Source of the DNA: Pollutimonas harenae
GTDB lineage: Bacteria > Pseudomonadota > Gammaproteobacteria > Burkholderiales > Burkholderiaceae_B
NCBI RefSeq assembly: GCF_004153685.1
Contig: NZ_SDQD01000001.1
Location: forward strand, 62,001 to 126,000
DNA length: 64,000 nucleotides
Direction of reading: 5' to 3'
This document shows, piece after piece, positions 33,237-42,300 of this stretch. The number at the start of each line of letters is the position of its first letter. Within the stretch, counting starts at the first letter, position 1. Under the pieces are notes generated by a model, which was given only the letters and a program-made list of their open reading frames with translations, did not search any database and was not told the DNA's origin. The position numbers were made by a program, and so were the translations under genes.

Positions 33237-34094
33237 TTACTCGTAGCGTTGGGCCTGCTCCATCAAGGCAGGGGTGCCGATCAGTTGGTTCAGTTGCTCG
33301 AAGTTGAGCATGGCGTCAGTCGAACCGGCTGTACTGCCGTTCTGCTGCAGCAAACCATAGTACGCTTGTAGGGCATGCGAAACGGCACGTGCCGCCCCCC
33401 CCGGAAAGATGACCATGCTAAAGCCGATTTCTCCGAGTTCGCTGGCGGAATGCACTGGTGTCATGCCGCCTTCCACCATATTGGCTAACAAGGGCACCTT
33501 GCCCTTGAAGCGCCCGCAAGCCTGGCGCATTTGTGCATCGGTCCGCAAGGCCTCTATAAAGAGCACGTCTACGCCGCACTCCAGGTAAGCTTGTGCACGA
33601 TCAAACGCGGCGTCAAGCCCTTCTACTGCCACAGCGTCTGTCCGCGCCAGAATCAGGGTCTCGTCGCTACGGCGCGCGTCCAGTGCAGCTTTCAGCTTGC
33701 CGCACATCTCAGTCACCGGCACCACGGCTTTGCCTGATAAATGCCCGCAACGCTTGGGAAAAGTCTGGTCTTCGAGCTGTATCATTGCCGCGCCGGCTTT
33801 TTCAAAGCCCTTGACGGTACGCGCCACATTCAATGCGTTGCCAAAGCCCGTGTCGCCATCAACGACAATGGGCAGCTCTACACGATCGGCAATGCGCGAT
33901 AAGGTTTGCTCGACCTCGGTATAAGTGGTCAAGCCAACATCGGAGCGGCCCAGCCGCGTATAGGCGATCGATGCACCCGAGAGATAAACGGCTTGGAAAC
34001 CCGCCTGCTCGGCAATAAGCGCCGACAAGGAATCATAAACGCCGGGCACCAACAGGCAAGGCGTGGACTGCAAAAGAGATTTGAGTGACTTCAT
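33237..34094 (-). CDS. Isocitrate lyase/PEP-mutase superfamily C-C lyase (methylisocitrate or dimethylmalate lyase type)
   Basis: 285 residues forming the PEP-mutase TIM barrel: YLSGASIAYTRLGRSD, VVDGDTGFGNALN (Mg-binding Asp79 and Asp81), QLEDQ, and the lyase loop Lys114-Arg-Cys116-Gly-His118. The Cys marks a C-C lyase (isocitrate, 2-methylisocitrate or 2,3-dimethylmalate lyase) and excludes phosphonopyruvate mutase. The length of about 285 suits 2-methylisocitrate or dimethylmalate lyase. Last gene of an operon after a two-subunit aconitase-type hydratase, 52 bases on. The combination resembles dimethylmaleate hydratase plus dimethylmalate lyase of nicotinate catabolism. Confidence 0.85.
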   Translation of the reverse strand: MKSLKSLLQSTPCLLVPGVYDSLSALIAEQAGFQAVYLSGASIAYTRLGRSDVGLTTYTEVEQTLSRIADRVELPIVVDGDTGFGNALNVARTVKGFEKAGAAMIQLEDQTFPKRCGHLSGKAVVPVTEMCGKLKAALDARRSDETLILARTDAVAVEGLDAAFDRAQAYLECGVDVLFIEALRTDAQMRQACGRFKGKVPLLANMVEGGMTPVHSASELGEIGFSMVIFPGGAARAVSHALQAYYGLLQQNGSTAGSTDAMLNFEQLNQLIGTPALMEQAQRYE

Positions 34095-34145
34095 CAGTTT
34101 CTACAAAATGTGCTTCGAACCGCCCCATGAGCGGACCGCAACAAG

Positions 34146-34652
34146 TTAGGAAGTAGCGAATTTACGTTGCAGTTGAGCCAACAGACCGCCTGCAGCGGCC
34201 ATCTCTACAAGAAATGACGGCGTTTTCTGGCAAGTAATATCCTGCGATGCTTGTTCGACATCTTTTTCGTACAGCCGCAAGACAGATTGTTCAGTATCGA
34301 TCTCAACCAGACTGCCCTCGGGTATCTGCTCGGCATCGGGGCAAACAATGGCCAGAAGGCCCAGATTAAATGCATTGCGGAAATACAAACCACTAAAAGA
34401 CGGCGCAATGACGGCCTTGACGCCAAGCTGCACCAGCACACCCACCGCCTGCTCGCGCGATGAGCCTATGCCAAAGCCAGGGCCTGCCACTATCACGTCG
34501 CCGGCACGAAGATTCGCGGCAAGGCCCGGATAACGGCTTTCCAGGCAGTGCCCCGCCATATCGGCCAGGTCCATCTTCATATAGGCGCCCGGAGCCAATG
34601 CGTCGGTATCGATATTGTCACCCACTCGCCATACACGATGCTTTTCCATCAT
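34146..34652 (-). CDS. Aconitase-type hydratase, small (swivel) subunit, LeuD-like
   Basis: 168 residues from the ATG at 34652, which overlaps the stop of the large-subunit gene (ATGA). Swivel-domain motifs: RVGDNIDTDALAPGAYMK, GDVIVAGPGFGIGSSREQA and SFSGLYFRNAFNLGLLAIVC. The second is the substrate-carboxylate loop. LeuD of leucine biosynthesis is similar, but the partner genes here are catabolic. Substrate specificity depends on the loop after DTD and cannot be read by eye. Confidence 0.86.
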   Translation of the reverse strand: MMEKHRVWRVGDNIDTDALAPGAYMKMDLADMAGHCLESRYPGLAANLRAGDVIVAGPGFGIGSSREQAVGVLVQLGVKAVIAPSFSGLYFRNAFNLGLLAIVCPDAEQIPEGSLVEIDTEQSVLRLYEKDVEQASQDITCQKTPSFLVEMAAAGGLLAQLQRKFATS

Positions 34653-35923
34653 TTGTTCTCCGCCAGGACTTTGCGGGGGTCCATAATTCGGCCATTCAAG
34701 GCTGAAGCAGCCACGGTGTACGGCGAAGCAAGAAAGACATTGGTATCCGCCGAGCCCATGCGGCCTTTGAAGTTGCGCGCCGTACTGGAAATGACATTGG
34801 ATGCTCCCGCCAATGCATTGCCGTAGCCCGAGCACGCACCGCAGGACGTTGCAAAGACTTGCGCCCCCGCATCGACCAGAATGTCCATGATGCCTTCGTC
34901 CTGGGCGTCCTGCTGGTCACGCAAAGTCGCCGGGGCTACCATGAGACGTACCCCGGTATTGACGCGATGGCCTTTCAGGATCTGTGCGGCAGCTCGCAGG
35001 TCGTCCAGCTTGGCGCCCGTACAGGCGCCAATATAGGCGATCTGCACGGCTATATTGTCCAGCTCATCCACCGCATGCACATTGTCGGGGCTATGCGGCG
35101 CGGCCACCATGGGGGCAAGACTGCCGGCATCAAACGATCTGATATCACGCTCAGCTGCGGCATCGGTCTTCCAGTGAGCCAGGTCGATGTCCGCCTCCAC
35201 ACCCATTGCTTTCAAGTAGTCCATGGTGACCTGGTCGGGCGCAATCAACCCCGCCTGCGCACCCAGCTCAGCACTCATGTTTGACAGGGTCATGCGCTCT
35301 TGCATGGACAGCGCACCAACGGCCTCGCCAGTATATTCAACAGCCCCATAATTTGCGCCGTTCGTGCCATATAAACCTATCATGTGCAACATCATGTCTT
35401 TGGCGCTGACACCGTCGGACAGGCGACCTGACCAATGCATGTCGATCGTGACTGGCGTCCTCACCCAAATCTGTCCGGTCGCCACCACGCCCAGCATCTC
35501 AGTGCTGCCTATCCCGAACATATAAGCACCAAATGCACCGCCAGTGGGCGAATGCGAATCGCCCCCGACACAAAACATACCGGGCCGCAAATGCCCCTTC
35601 TGAGGCAGCACCACGTGACAGATACCTATCGAGTCGTACACATGTGGCAGTTGTTGCACCTGAGCCCAGTCTCGAGCGATTTTAAGAATACGTCGCGAGT
35701 CATCATCCTCTTCGGGTACATAGTGATCCATGACCAGCACCACTTTGGATTTGTCCCAGATCTGGGCGCCAATCTTCTCGAGCATAGGTTTGAGCCTGCG
35801 AGGCCCGCTTGAGTCGTGGAACATGGCAAGGTCCACGTCGCATGTCACGATCTCATCAACGGCCACCGCATCGCGATGACAGGCACGGGCAATCAGTTTC
35901 TGAGCTAGCGTCTGGGCAGCCAT
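34649..35923 (-). CDS. Aconitase-type hydratase, large subunit, LeuC-like [4Fe-4S]
   Basis: 424 residues, matching the shorter HacA/archaeal LeuC-type and DmdA-like large subunits. Iron-sulfur ligands are visible as IGACTGAKLDD and the CxxC in TSCGACSGYG, with substrate motifs MDHYVP, GDSHSPTGGAFGAYMFGIGST and NMSAELGAQAG. Catalyses reversible dehydration/hydration of a malate-type dicarboxylate. First gene of the three-gene operon with the shared element 45 bases upstream. Candidates are dimethylmaleate, citraconate or isopropylmalate type substrates; context disfavours leucine biosynthesis. Confidence 0.87.
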   Translation of the reverse strand: MAAQTLAQKLIARACHRDAVAVDEIVTCDVDLAMFHDSSGPRRLKPMLEKIGAQIWDKSKVVLVMDHYVPEEDDDSRRILKIARDWAQVQQLPHVYDSIGICHVVLPQKGHLRPGMFCVGGDSHSPTGGAFGAYMFGIGSTEMLGVVATGQIWVRTPVTIDMHWSGRLSDGVSAKDMMLHMIGLYGTNGANYGAVEYTGEAVGALSMQERMTLSNMSAELGAQAGLIAPDQVTMDYLKAMGVEADIDLAHWKTDAAAERDIRSFDAGSLAPMVAAPHSPDNVHAVDELDNIAVQIAYIGACTGAKLDDLRAAAQILKGHRVNTGVRLMVAPATLRDQQDAQDEGIMDILVDAGAQVFATSCGACSGYGNALAGASNVISSTARNFKGRMGSADTNVFLASPYTVAASALNGRIMDPRKVLAENK

Positions 35924-35968
35924 GTAAGTCCTTCGGAGAAAATAAGGAAAGCCGGAACAATTGTAAAG

Positions 35969-35988
35969 ATGTACTTATAACAATACAA
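35969..35988 (-). promoter_or_regulatory. Shared 20-bp regulatory element, copy 2 (hydratase operon promoter)
   Basis: On the minus strand TTGTATTGTTATAAGTACAT, 19 of 20 bases identical to the element in the Bug promoter at 31398 and in the same orientation to its gene. Also lies in the 100-base gap to the divergent ychJ-like gene. Confidence 0.7.
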
Positions 35989-36024
35989 GCTATCCTCGAG
36001 CGCTACGTTTACACTGTGCGTATC

Positions 36025-36441
36025 ATGAAGCCAGCTACCAAAACCTTGTCGCTCTCTCCTTGTCCCTGTGGCAATTCCGTAGCCTACGATGCCTGCTGCG
36101 GGCGCTGGCATCACGGTGCCCAGCGACTTAAGGCACCCGACGCAACAACGTTGATGCGCTCCCGGTACACGGCTTTCGTGCTGAACGACCTAGATTACCT
36201 GCTGGACACATGGCATGCCAGTACGAGGCCTGCCAGCCTGGAAGGCAACGGCCCCCAGGTCAAGTGGTTAGGCCTGCAATTGCGCAATCACCACCAGCAA
36301 GACGCCGACCATGCAACCGTCGAATTTGTTGCGCGCTCCCGGCACCGCGGGCAAGCCGTCCGATTGCACGAAATCAGCCGCTTCGTTCGTGAAGACGGCC
36401 AATGGTTTTACGTTGATGGTGACTTTGTACAGAAGGCGTGA
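36025..36441 (+). CDS. YchJ-family protein (SEC-C zinc motif plus NTF2-like domain)
   Basis: 138 residues from the ATG at 36025. N-terminal SEC-C-type Zn knuckle (CPCGNSVAYDACCGRWH: four Cys), then TTLMRSRYTAFVLNDLDYLLDTWH, the signature of the YchJ/UPF0225 family with an NTF2-like fold, and a C-terminal RFVREDGQWFYVDGDF. Cytoplasmic; function not established. An unrelated small gene between the lyase operon and the two-component pair. Confidence 0.87.
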   Translation: MKPATKTLSLSPCPCGNSVAYDACCGRWHHGAQRLKAPDATTLMRSRYTAFVLNDLDYLLDTWHASTRPASLEGNGPQVKWLGLQLRNHHQQDADHATVEFVARSRHRGQAVRLHEISRFVREDGQWFYVDGDFVQKA

Positions 36442-36456
36442 TCAGCACACACGACG

Positions 36457-37551
36457 TCAATTCCTGTGCCTTTGCGAAGAAGCCGGCTCGCCATGCAACG
36501 TAAGCCGGGCCACGATTCTGCCCGCCTTCTGAATCAGGGAAAACTCATTTCTACCAGGATAATGCAGATCCAGGCGGCGGCATAGATTATTCAACCCCTT
36601 ACCGCCTTGAGCCAAGACATGACGCGACTGCAATTGTCCTGGATTATCAACCTCGATCGTCAGTGCATCGCCCTGACGGCGTGCGCTGATATTAACCAGG
36701 AAACGTTCATGTTCTGCCCATTGACCATGCTTGATGGCGTTTTCAACCAAGCCTTGCAAAGTCATGTGGGGGATAAGGATAGATAGCGTGGATGGGTCCA
36801 CCTGGCTTTGGTATTCCAGGCGCTTGTCAAAACGCAGTTCCTGTATGCGTATATAGGACTCTGCAGCCTCGATCTCTTCGTCGAGACGGCACATTCCATC
36901 CCCACGATTTCCCAAAGAATACCGCAGATAATCCGCCAGACGACGCGTCATTTCCTCGGCGATGTGGGGACGCTCGGGTATTTCGGCCACCAGGGCATTC
37001 AGCGCATTGAACAGAAAGTGCGGTTCTATCTGTGTTTGCAGATGCTCTAGCTCCAGCTGTACTGCACGGGTTTCGGCTTTCATTTTGGAAATACGCTCAT
37101 TGCGTGCGGCCAGTTCGGCTTCTACGCCGAAATAAACCAGTGTCCAGATGGACAGAATACCCATGTAGTAAATGACACCTAGCCTGAATTGGTGCCCGCG
37201 CGCGATGCTGAGCTCTCCGAGCTGGAACAGGCTATATATGGTGTAGCCGATAGCCGCCAATAAGACCGAGGCCGCCGCACACAGCAGTACGGCGCAGGCC
37301 AGTACGATGGTCAGGGATGCGTCCTTGGGCGCGTGACGCACATGCCATACCGCTGCAGTGCTGGTCAGTGCAAAGGCCAGCGGCTCCATCGCCAGGGTCA
37401 GCCAGAACGAAGCCTCGACATTGCCAAAAATCACAAGACGGATACAGAATCCAAGAACAAGAAGAATCGACCATCCAGCAACCTGGGCGCGCCAAAATCC
37501 CGTAGAGAGCATCCTGCGTACCGGTTCACCACTTTCAGAGGTAATTGTCAT
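36457..37551 (-). CDS. LytS-like sensor histidine kinase
   Basis: 364 residues from the ATG at 37551; in-frame starts up to 16 codons upstream are possible and no ribosome site decides. Four or more TM helices (about 15-150), a short linker coiled coil (LAARNERISKMKAETRAVQLELEHLQ), the His_kinase motif TQIEPHFLFNALNAL with the phosphorylated His, and an HATPase domain (VENAIKHGQ, KGLNNLCRRLDLHY). The layout matches kinases paired with LytTR regulators (AlgZ/FimS, YehU type). Its response regulator gene is divergent, 240 bases away. Signal unknown; a membrane or cell-surface cue is typical. Confidence 0.87.
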   Translation of the reverse strand: MTITSESGEPVRRMLSTGFWRAQVAGWSILLVLGFCIRLVIFGNVEASFWLTLAMEPLAFALTSTAAVWHVRHAPKDASLTIVLACAVLLCAAASVLLAAIGYTIYSLFQLGELSIARGHQFRLGVIYYMGILSIWTLVYFGVEAELAARNERISKMKAETRAVQLELEHLQTQIEPHFLFNALNALVAEIPERPHIAEEMTRRLADYLRYSLGNRGDGMCRLDEEIEAAESYIRIQELRFDKRLEYQSQVDPSTLSILIPHMTLQGLVENAIKHGQWAEHERFLVNISARRQGDALTIEVDNPGQLQSRHVLAQGGKGLNNLCRRLDLHYPGRNEFSLIQKAGRIVARLTLHGEPASSQRHRN

Positions 37552-37677
37552 AAGTGCAACACCCAAAGACGCCATACGGGAATAAAAGCAACCCACCAAA
37601 GCGTGGTCTGTTCACTTGATTCCAAACATGATTTATATTATTGACATTAAATAAAAGAAGCACCGGCGCAACATCTC

Positions 37678-37689
37678 TTTTTCGACGAA
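37678..37689. promoter_or_regulatory. Repeat of motif TTTTTCGACGAA in the kinase/regulator gap
   Basis: TTTTTCGACGAA occurs here between the divergent LytS and LytTR genes and again at 45213-45224 upstream of the autotransporter. A further TCGTCGACGA palindrome follows at about 37700. Could be a LytTR binding site, but a 12-base match may be chance. Confidence 0.3.
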
Positions 37690-37790
37690 TCAGCATTTGT
37701 CGTCGACGAACAGACATAAATCAGACTTGCAGCCCCTGGCATCGAGCCGTTTAACAATGTCTGGCACGCCGGACATCATAAAGGAGCCGG

Positions 37791-38471
37791 ATGCTGCGGG
37801 TACTGATAGTCGACGATGAAGCCCCGGCGCGGCGCTATATGCGCCGGCTGCTTGAAGCAGCGCCAGATGTCCTGATCGAGGGCGAAGCCGCCACTATCGA
37901 CCAAGCCCGCAAGCTTATCCACGCCCATCGTCCAGATGTCATTTTCCTGGATATCATTCTGACGCAAGGTACGGGATTCGAGCTTCTGGAAGGACTGGAC
38001 CGCACACCCAGCGTCGTCTTCGTCACTGCACATAGCAATTATGCGGCGCAGGCTTTCGACATCAATGCTGTCGACTATCTGCTCAAACCCGTCAACCCCG
38101 ACCGCCTGGCCCAGACACTGAACCGGCTCAGACCGCGCGCCACCGACTATCTGACCACTCGCACCCGGACAGGCACACGACAGATCAAAGTCAGGGAACT
38201 CACGGTCATACAAGCCGAAGGAGATTATGTTCGTCTGCACAGTGCTGCCTATGCCAACGAACTGATACACATCACCTTAAAGCGTCTGGCGGCACAGCTC
38301 CCCTCTCCTCCATTCTGCCCGGTCTCCCGCTCCCTCATCATCAACCTGGATCATATTGCCCATTTGGCACATCGATCGGGCACACAAACCGAAGTCAACT
38401 TCATCAATAGTGTCACACCTGTCATGCTGGGCCGCACCGCAACGCTGCGGTTGCGGCGTGCCATGGCCTAG
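37791..38471 (+). CDS. LytTR-family response regulator
   Basis: 226 residues. Receiver domain with Asp8/Asp9, the phospho-acceptor Asp54 (VIFLDI), Thr in FVTAHS and Lys in LLKPVNP, then a LytTR DNA-binding domain at about 125-222 (IKVRELTVIQAEGDYVRLHS, CPVSRSLIINLDHIAHL). The AlgR/LytR type controls surface polysaccharide, pili or adhesins. It ends 24 bases from the convergent end of the giant autotransporter gene, a possible target. Ribosome site AAGGAGCCGG. Confidence 0.92.
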   Translation: MLRVLIVDDEAPARRYMRRLLEAAPDVLIEGEAATIDQARKLIHAHRPDVIFLDIILTQGTGFELLEGLDRTPSVVFVTAHSNYAAQAFDINAVDYLLKPVNPDRLAQTLNRLRPRATDYLTTRTRTGTRQIKVRELTVIQAEGDYVRLHSAAYANELIHITLKRLAAQLPSPPFCPVSRSLIINLDHIAHLAHRSGTQTEVNFINSVTPVMLGRTATLRLRRAMA

Positions 38472-38495
38472 CCCATGATATATACGTAGTATCTA

Positions 38496-39340
38496 CTAAA
38501 ATGGCACCATCACTTTCAACGTGCCGCTATGGCTTTGCGCATGACTGGAAAACTCGCCGTCATACTGAAGGCGAAAGTCCACCTTGCCAGCATTCGATAT
38601 TTGCAGGCCTACTCCCACTCTGCCTACCACATCATCCATGGGCATTGACGTCTCGAAGTCCCCGCTGCCCGCCGGCGCGCCTTGCAGGCTGGCTCTCACC
38701 TCATAGCTATCCCTGGACAGGAAGGACACTCCGGCATAGGCAAACGGACGCATGACAGCACCATCGTCGAGCTCAACTCGCCCACCCACTTCCACCATAG
38801 GCGAAAATCCGACGATGAACTGATCACTGTCCTGCACGGTTAAATGGGTGTCGCCACGTGACTCGTCATAACCCGACATACGGGTATAGTTGGCATCCAG
38901 ATCCAGATAAGGCTTGACGTAAAAATTGCCCATCGTGAAGGTCCTCGCAACACGCAGCCGTGCAGCCAAGCCATAGACATCCGGACTGGACGACGCCGTG
39001 CTCTGCAAATTCGGAATACGAAGATTGCGGTCTATGTCGTAACGCCCATAACCCGCTCCCAGCCCGCCTGAAAACACCCATGGACCAGCCTCGCGCTTAA
39101 GCACCACGCCCAAATAGCCCGATGAGCCATCTCCGCTGACACGGTTGTCATCACCGCTAAGCGTGGCAGTCTGGTAGGCAGCCGACCCGCCGACAAACCA
39201 GTTTGGCTGGAACTCGCGCTGCCCGCCGAATTGATAGGTCACGCTATCAAGGGAATGCCCAGAAATATCGTCACGGCTTTCCTGATTGGTATTGCGCCCT
39301 GTCACTTGCCCCCAAAGGCAGTCCTGCTCGCCTGTCAGAG
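38496..39340 (-). other. Autotransporter beta-barrel domain
   Basis: The last 280 or so residues of the giant protein (from about WGQVTGRNTNQESRDD) alternate in the manner of a 12-strand outer-membrane barrel and finish with a terminal Phe, the BAM recognition signal. Confidence 0.8.
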
Positions 39341-42300
39341 CGCTTGCCCCCGTAAATACCGGGCAAGAGAACATACTTCCAGTAAAGTTACTCATGCCGG
39401 CGTGCATCTGGGCAGCTGGCGCCAGACTGACACCCGGCGACAAATCCGAGATCATGTCGCCATAGGCGCTGGCACCACTACGAGACCCCATGTCCAGCGA
39501 AGCAAACAGGGTTGACATCGCCGAGTTGCCTCCCAGATCCCAGGCGCGCTGCAAGTGTCCTGCCACGGCTCGCTGGTTCGGACCCAGTCCCATGGATTCG
39601 GCGGCAAAGTCTGCACCCGCCGCACGTACACGCACATGCTTGCCATCCAGCCTGGCATCGTAGTCGATCACCGGACTGTCCTTGGCTCTGGGAGCACCCT
39701 GGATGTCGCCCTCGAGCGTAGCGACCGTCACCTCACGATCGGGCAGCAAAGTGAAGGGCTGGGTATTGATCTGACCGTCAAGATGGGTATCGCCCAGCAC
39801 CACCATACGCGGCGACTTGAGCTGGTCGAAATCCACATCGGCCTGCAGGATGCCTGCCGAATTCAGGTTGAAGTCACCCGTCACCGACAGCGTATCGAAT
39901 GCCCCCGGCTTGCCTATGACGACCAGGCCGTCATTATCGATATTGGCCTCGTAAAGCGTGGCATCGCTCAAGACACCGCTTTCCCTGTTGTTGACGTCGC
40001 AAGCTACTTGGCCAAGACCGTTGCTGCATTGAATGTTGCCGTATACGCGACCCGAGTTGTTGACCGACAGCGAAGCGGAAGCAATATCGCTGACTGCCAA
40101 TGCCTTGGACTGCTGGACAGGGGCGCCACTTTGATAATTGATCGCTGTGTTGCTGAGCGCCTTGATGACACTGTCAGGGCTTGTATTCAGATAATTCTGG
40201 TTGTCGCCCGTGATCCAGATGGCACTCCCGGAGCCGTCTCCTCCTGTGATCGACCCATCGACATTGACGGTGACCACACCCGATCCTTGCGGGCCAGCGC
40301 TTTGTGCAAAGATACCGGTCGAGCTGTATCCCAGAGTCTCGATAGTGCCGGACTGCGTTACGGTGACGTTGCCCGCAGCTTGTGTGGCCTGCCCACCATT
40401 GCTTCCCGCGTAAGTGGCCGCCATGTCGCCACCCAAGCCACCACCACCGCTGATGGACTGCGCGACGATGCCAAATGATACATCGCCTGTCGTAGCGATG
40501 GATCCATCTACAGTCACATTCACATCATGGCCATTGCCGGAGCTCGCTTCGCCACCCGTCGATCCACCCCAGGCATCCGGGTCCAGCTGGAAGAACAGGG
40601 AGACATCACCTGCAACTCCTCCGCCGCCGCCAATAGATTGAGCGATGACCGCGTGTGCGCCCAGTCCGGCCGTCGCGATAGTGGTGCCCGGCAGCAGGTT
40701 CACTGCCACGCTGCTGCCATCGCCGCTGCTGTTGTCACGCCCCCCCAGCGATACACTTGCAAAGTTGTCGGCCGTGCCGGCACCGCCGAGGCCGCCGCCA
40801 CCGCCTATGGACTGGACAACCATGCCGTATGAGCGATCACCAAATGTGGATATGGCGGCACCTGTTTCCAGGTCGACCATACCGCCATTGCCGGCGCTGC
40901 CTCCCTGGCCACCCACTGAAAGATTGATCGAGTGGCTGCCGACTCTTTGGGATGAAGTGCTGTTGCCCGCACCACCCACGCCACCTCCACCGCCGATGGA
41001 CTGCGCCACAAGTGCCGGTGACTCTGGGCCTTTAGTGGTGATGGCTATCCAGTTGCCAGGGGCACCGGGCTGGACGGCGGACTGGATGGCACCGCCCGAG
41101 CCACCTGCTCCGCCGCCACCGCCATCTGAGCCACCAATTGTCAATGTCCCCGCCGCCTGGTCAGAGCCGTCGCCACCTTGCCCGCCGCCGCCACCTATCG
41201 ACTGCATCAGCACACCATAGGCCGAGTAACCTTGCGTGGTGATGGCGCCATCGTAGTCGCCGCTAAAGATATAGTTGACCGGACCGCCGTCGTTGCCGCT
41301 GCCGCCCGAACCGCCGACCGCCACTTCAATATTGGCCGCCACCTTGCTGCCCGATGCCGAAGCCGAACCACCGGCCCCGCCTCCGCCGCCTATGGACTGC
41401 GCCACAATGCCATCGGCCCAATCGCCTTGGGTGGATATTTTTCCGGCGTGATACAGGTTGACGGTACCACCGACGCCGCCTTCGCCACCCTTACCCCCCA
41501 CCGACACGCCAAAGGTATAGACCCCACCCTCGTCCGAGAACCTGGCCCGATTGTCCATGCTGCTGCCTATGCGATCCAGAATGGAATGGGAAGATGCATC
41601 GGCGCCAATTGAACCACCCAGCCCGCCACCACCACCTATGGACTGCGCCATCACGCCGTCAGCATCACCACCCAGCGTCTGAATTACACCGCTGGTATTG
41701 GCATTGACAGTGCCACCGTTGCCTCCATTGCCTCCCGTCATGCCTACGCCCACGTTCAAACGTGCGCCTTCTCCTTCGACTGCAGCGCTTAACGCCATGG
41801 TGCCGCCCTGTGAGGCCCCACCTCCGCCGCCTATCGACTGCGCCACAATTCCGCGCGAACCCGAGCCTAGCGTCTGGATGGTGTGGTTACGATTCTGGGT
41901 CACGGTCACGGTATCACCGCTGCCTCCACCGCCGCCTGCTCCGCCGAGTCCTACAGTGGCCTTGATGCTGATCGCGCCGCCCAGTGAATAGGCATTGCTG
42001 CTGCCCAGACCGCCATTGCCTCCACCACCACCCACCGATTGCGCCAGAACGCCGTCAGCGTAATTTCCATAAGTCACGATGGAGGATGCCAGCGGCGTGC
42101 CGCTGGGAGGCAGCGTCATCGGCGGCACCGATACTGGAGCCACTCCGGCATCTCCCAGAACGACGTTGACCGCGCCGCCATGGCTGCTGCCGTCGGTGCT
42201 GCTGCCTCCTTGTCCGCCCAGCGAAACGCCAGCCGTCAGCTGAACGGAGTCTCCATCACCCATCGAGGTGGACAACACGGAAGCATCACCACCATTACCA

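Noticed and set aside
34146-35923. Leucine biosynthesis genes leuC/leuD
   Set aside because: Neighbours are a KRCGH lyase, a Bug receptor and a GntR sharing a promoter element, with no leuB or leuA; a catabolic hydratase fits better, though only a phylogeny can settle it.
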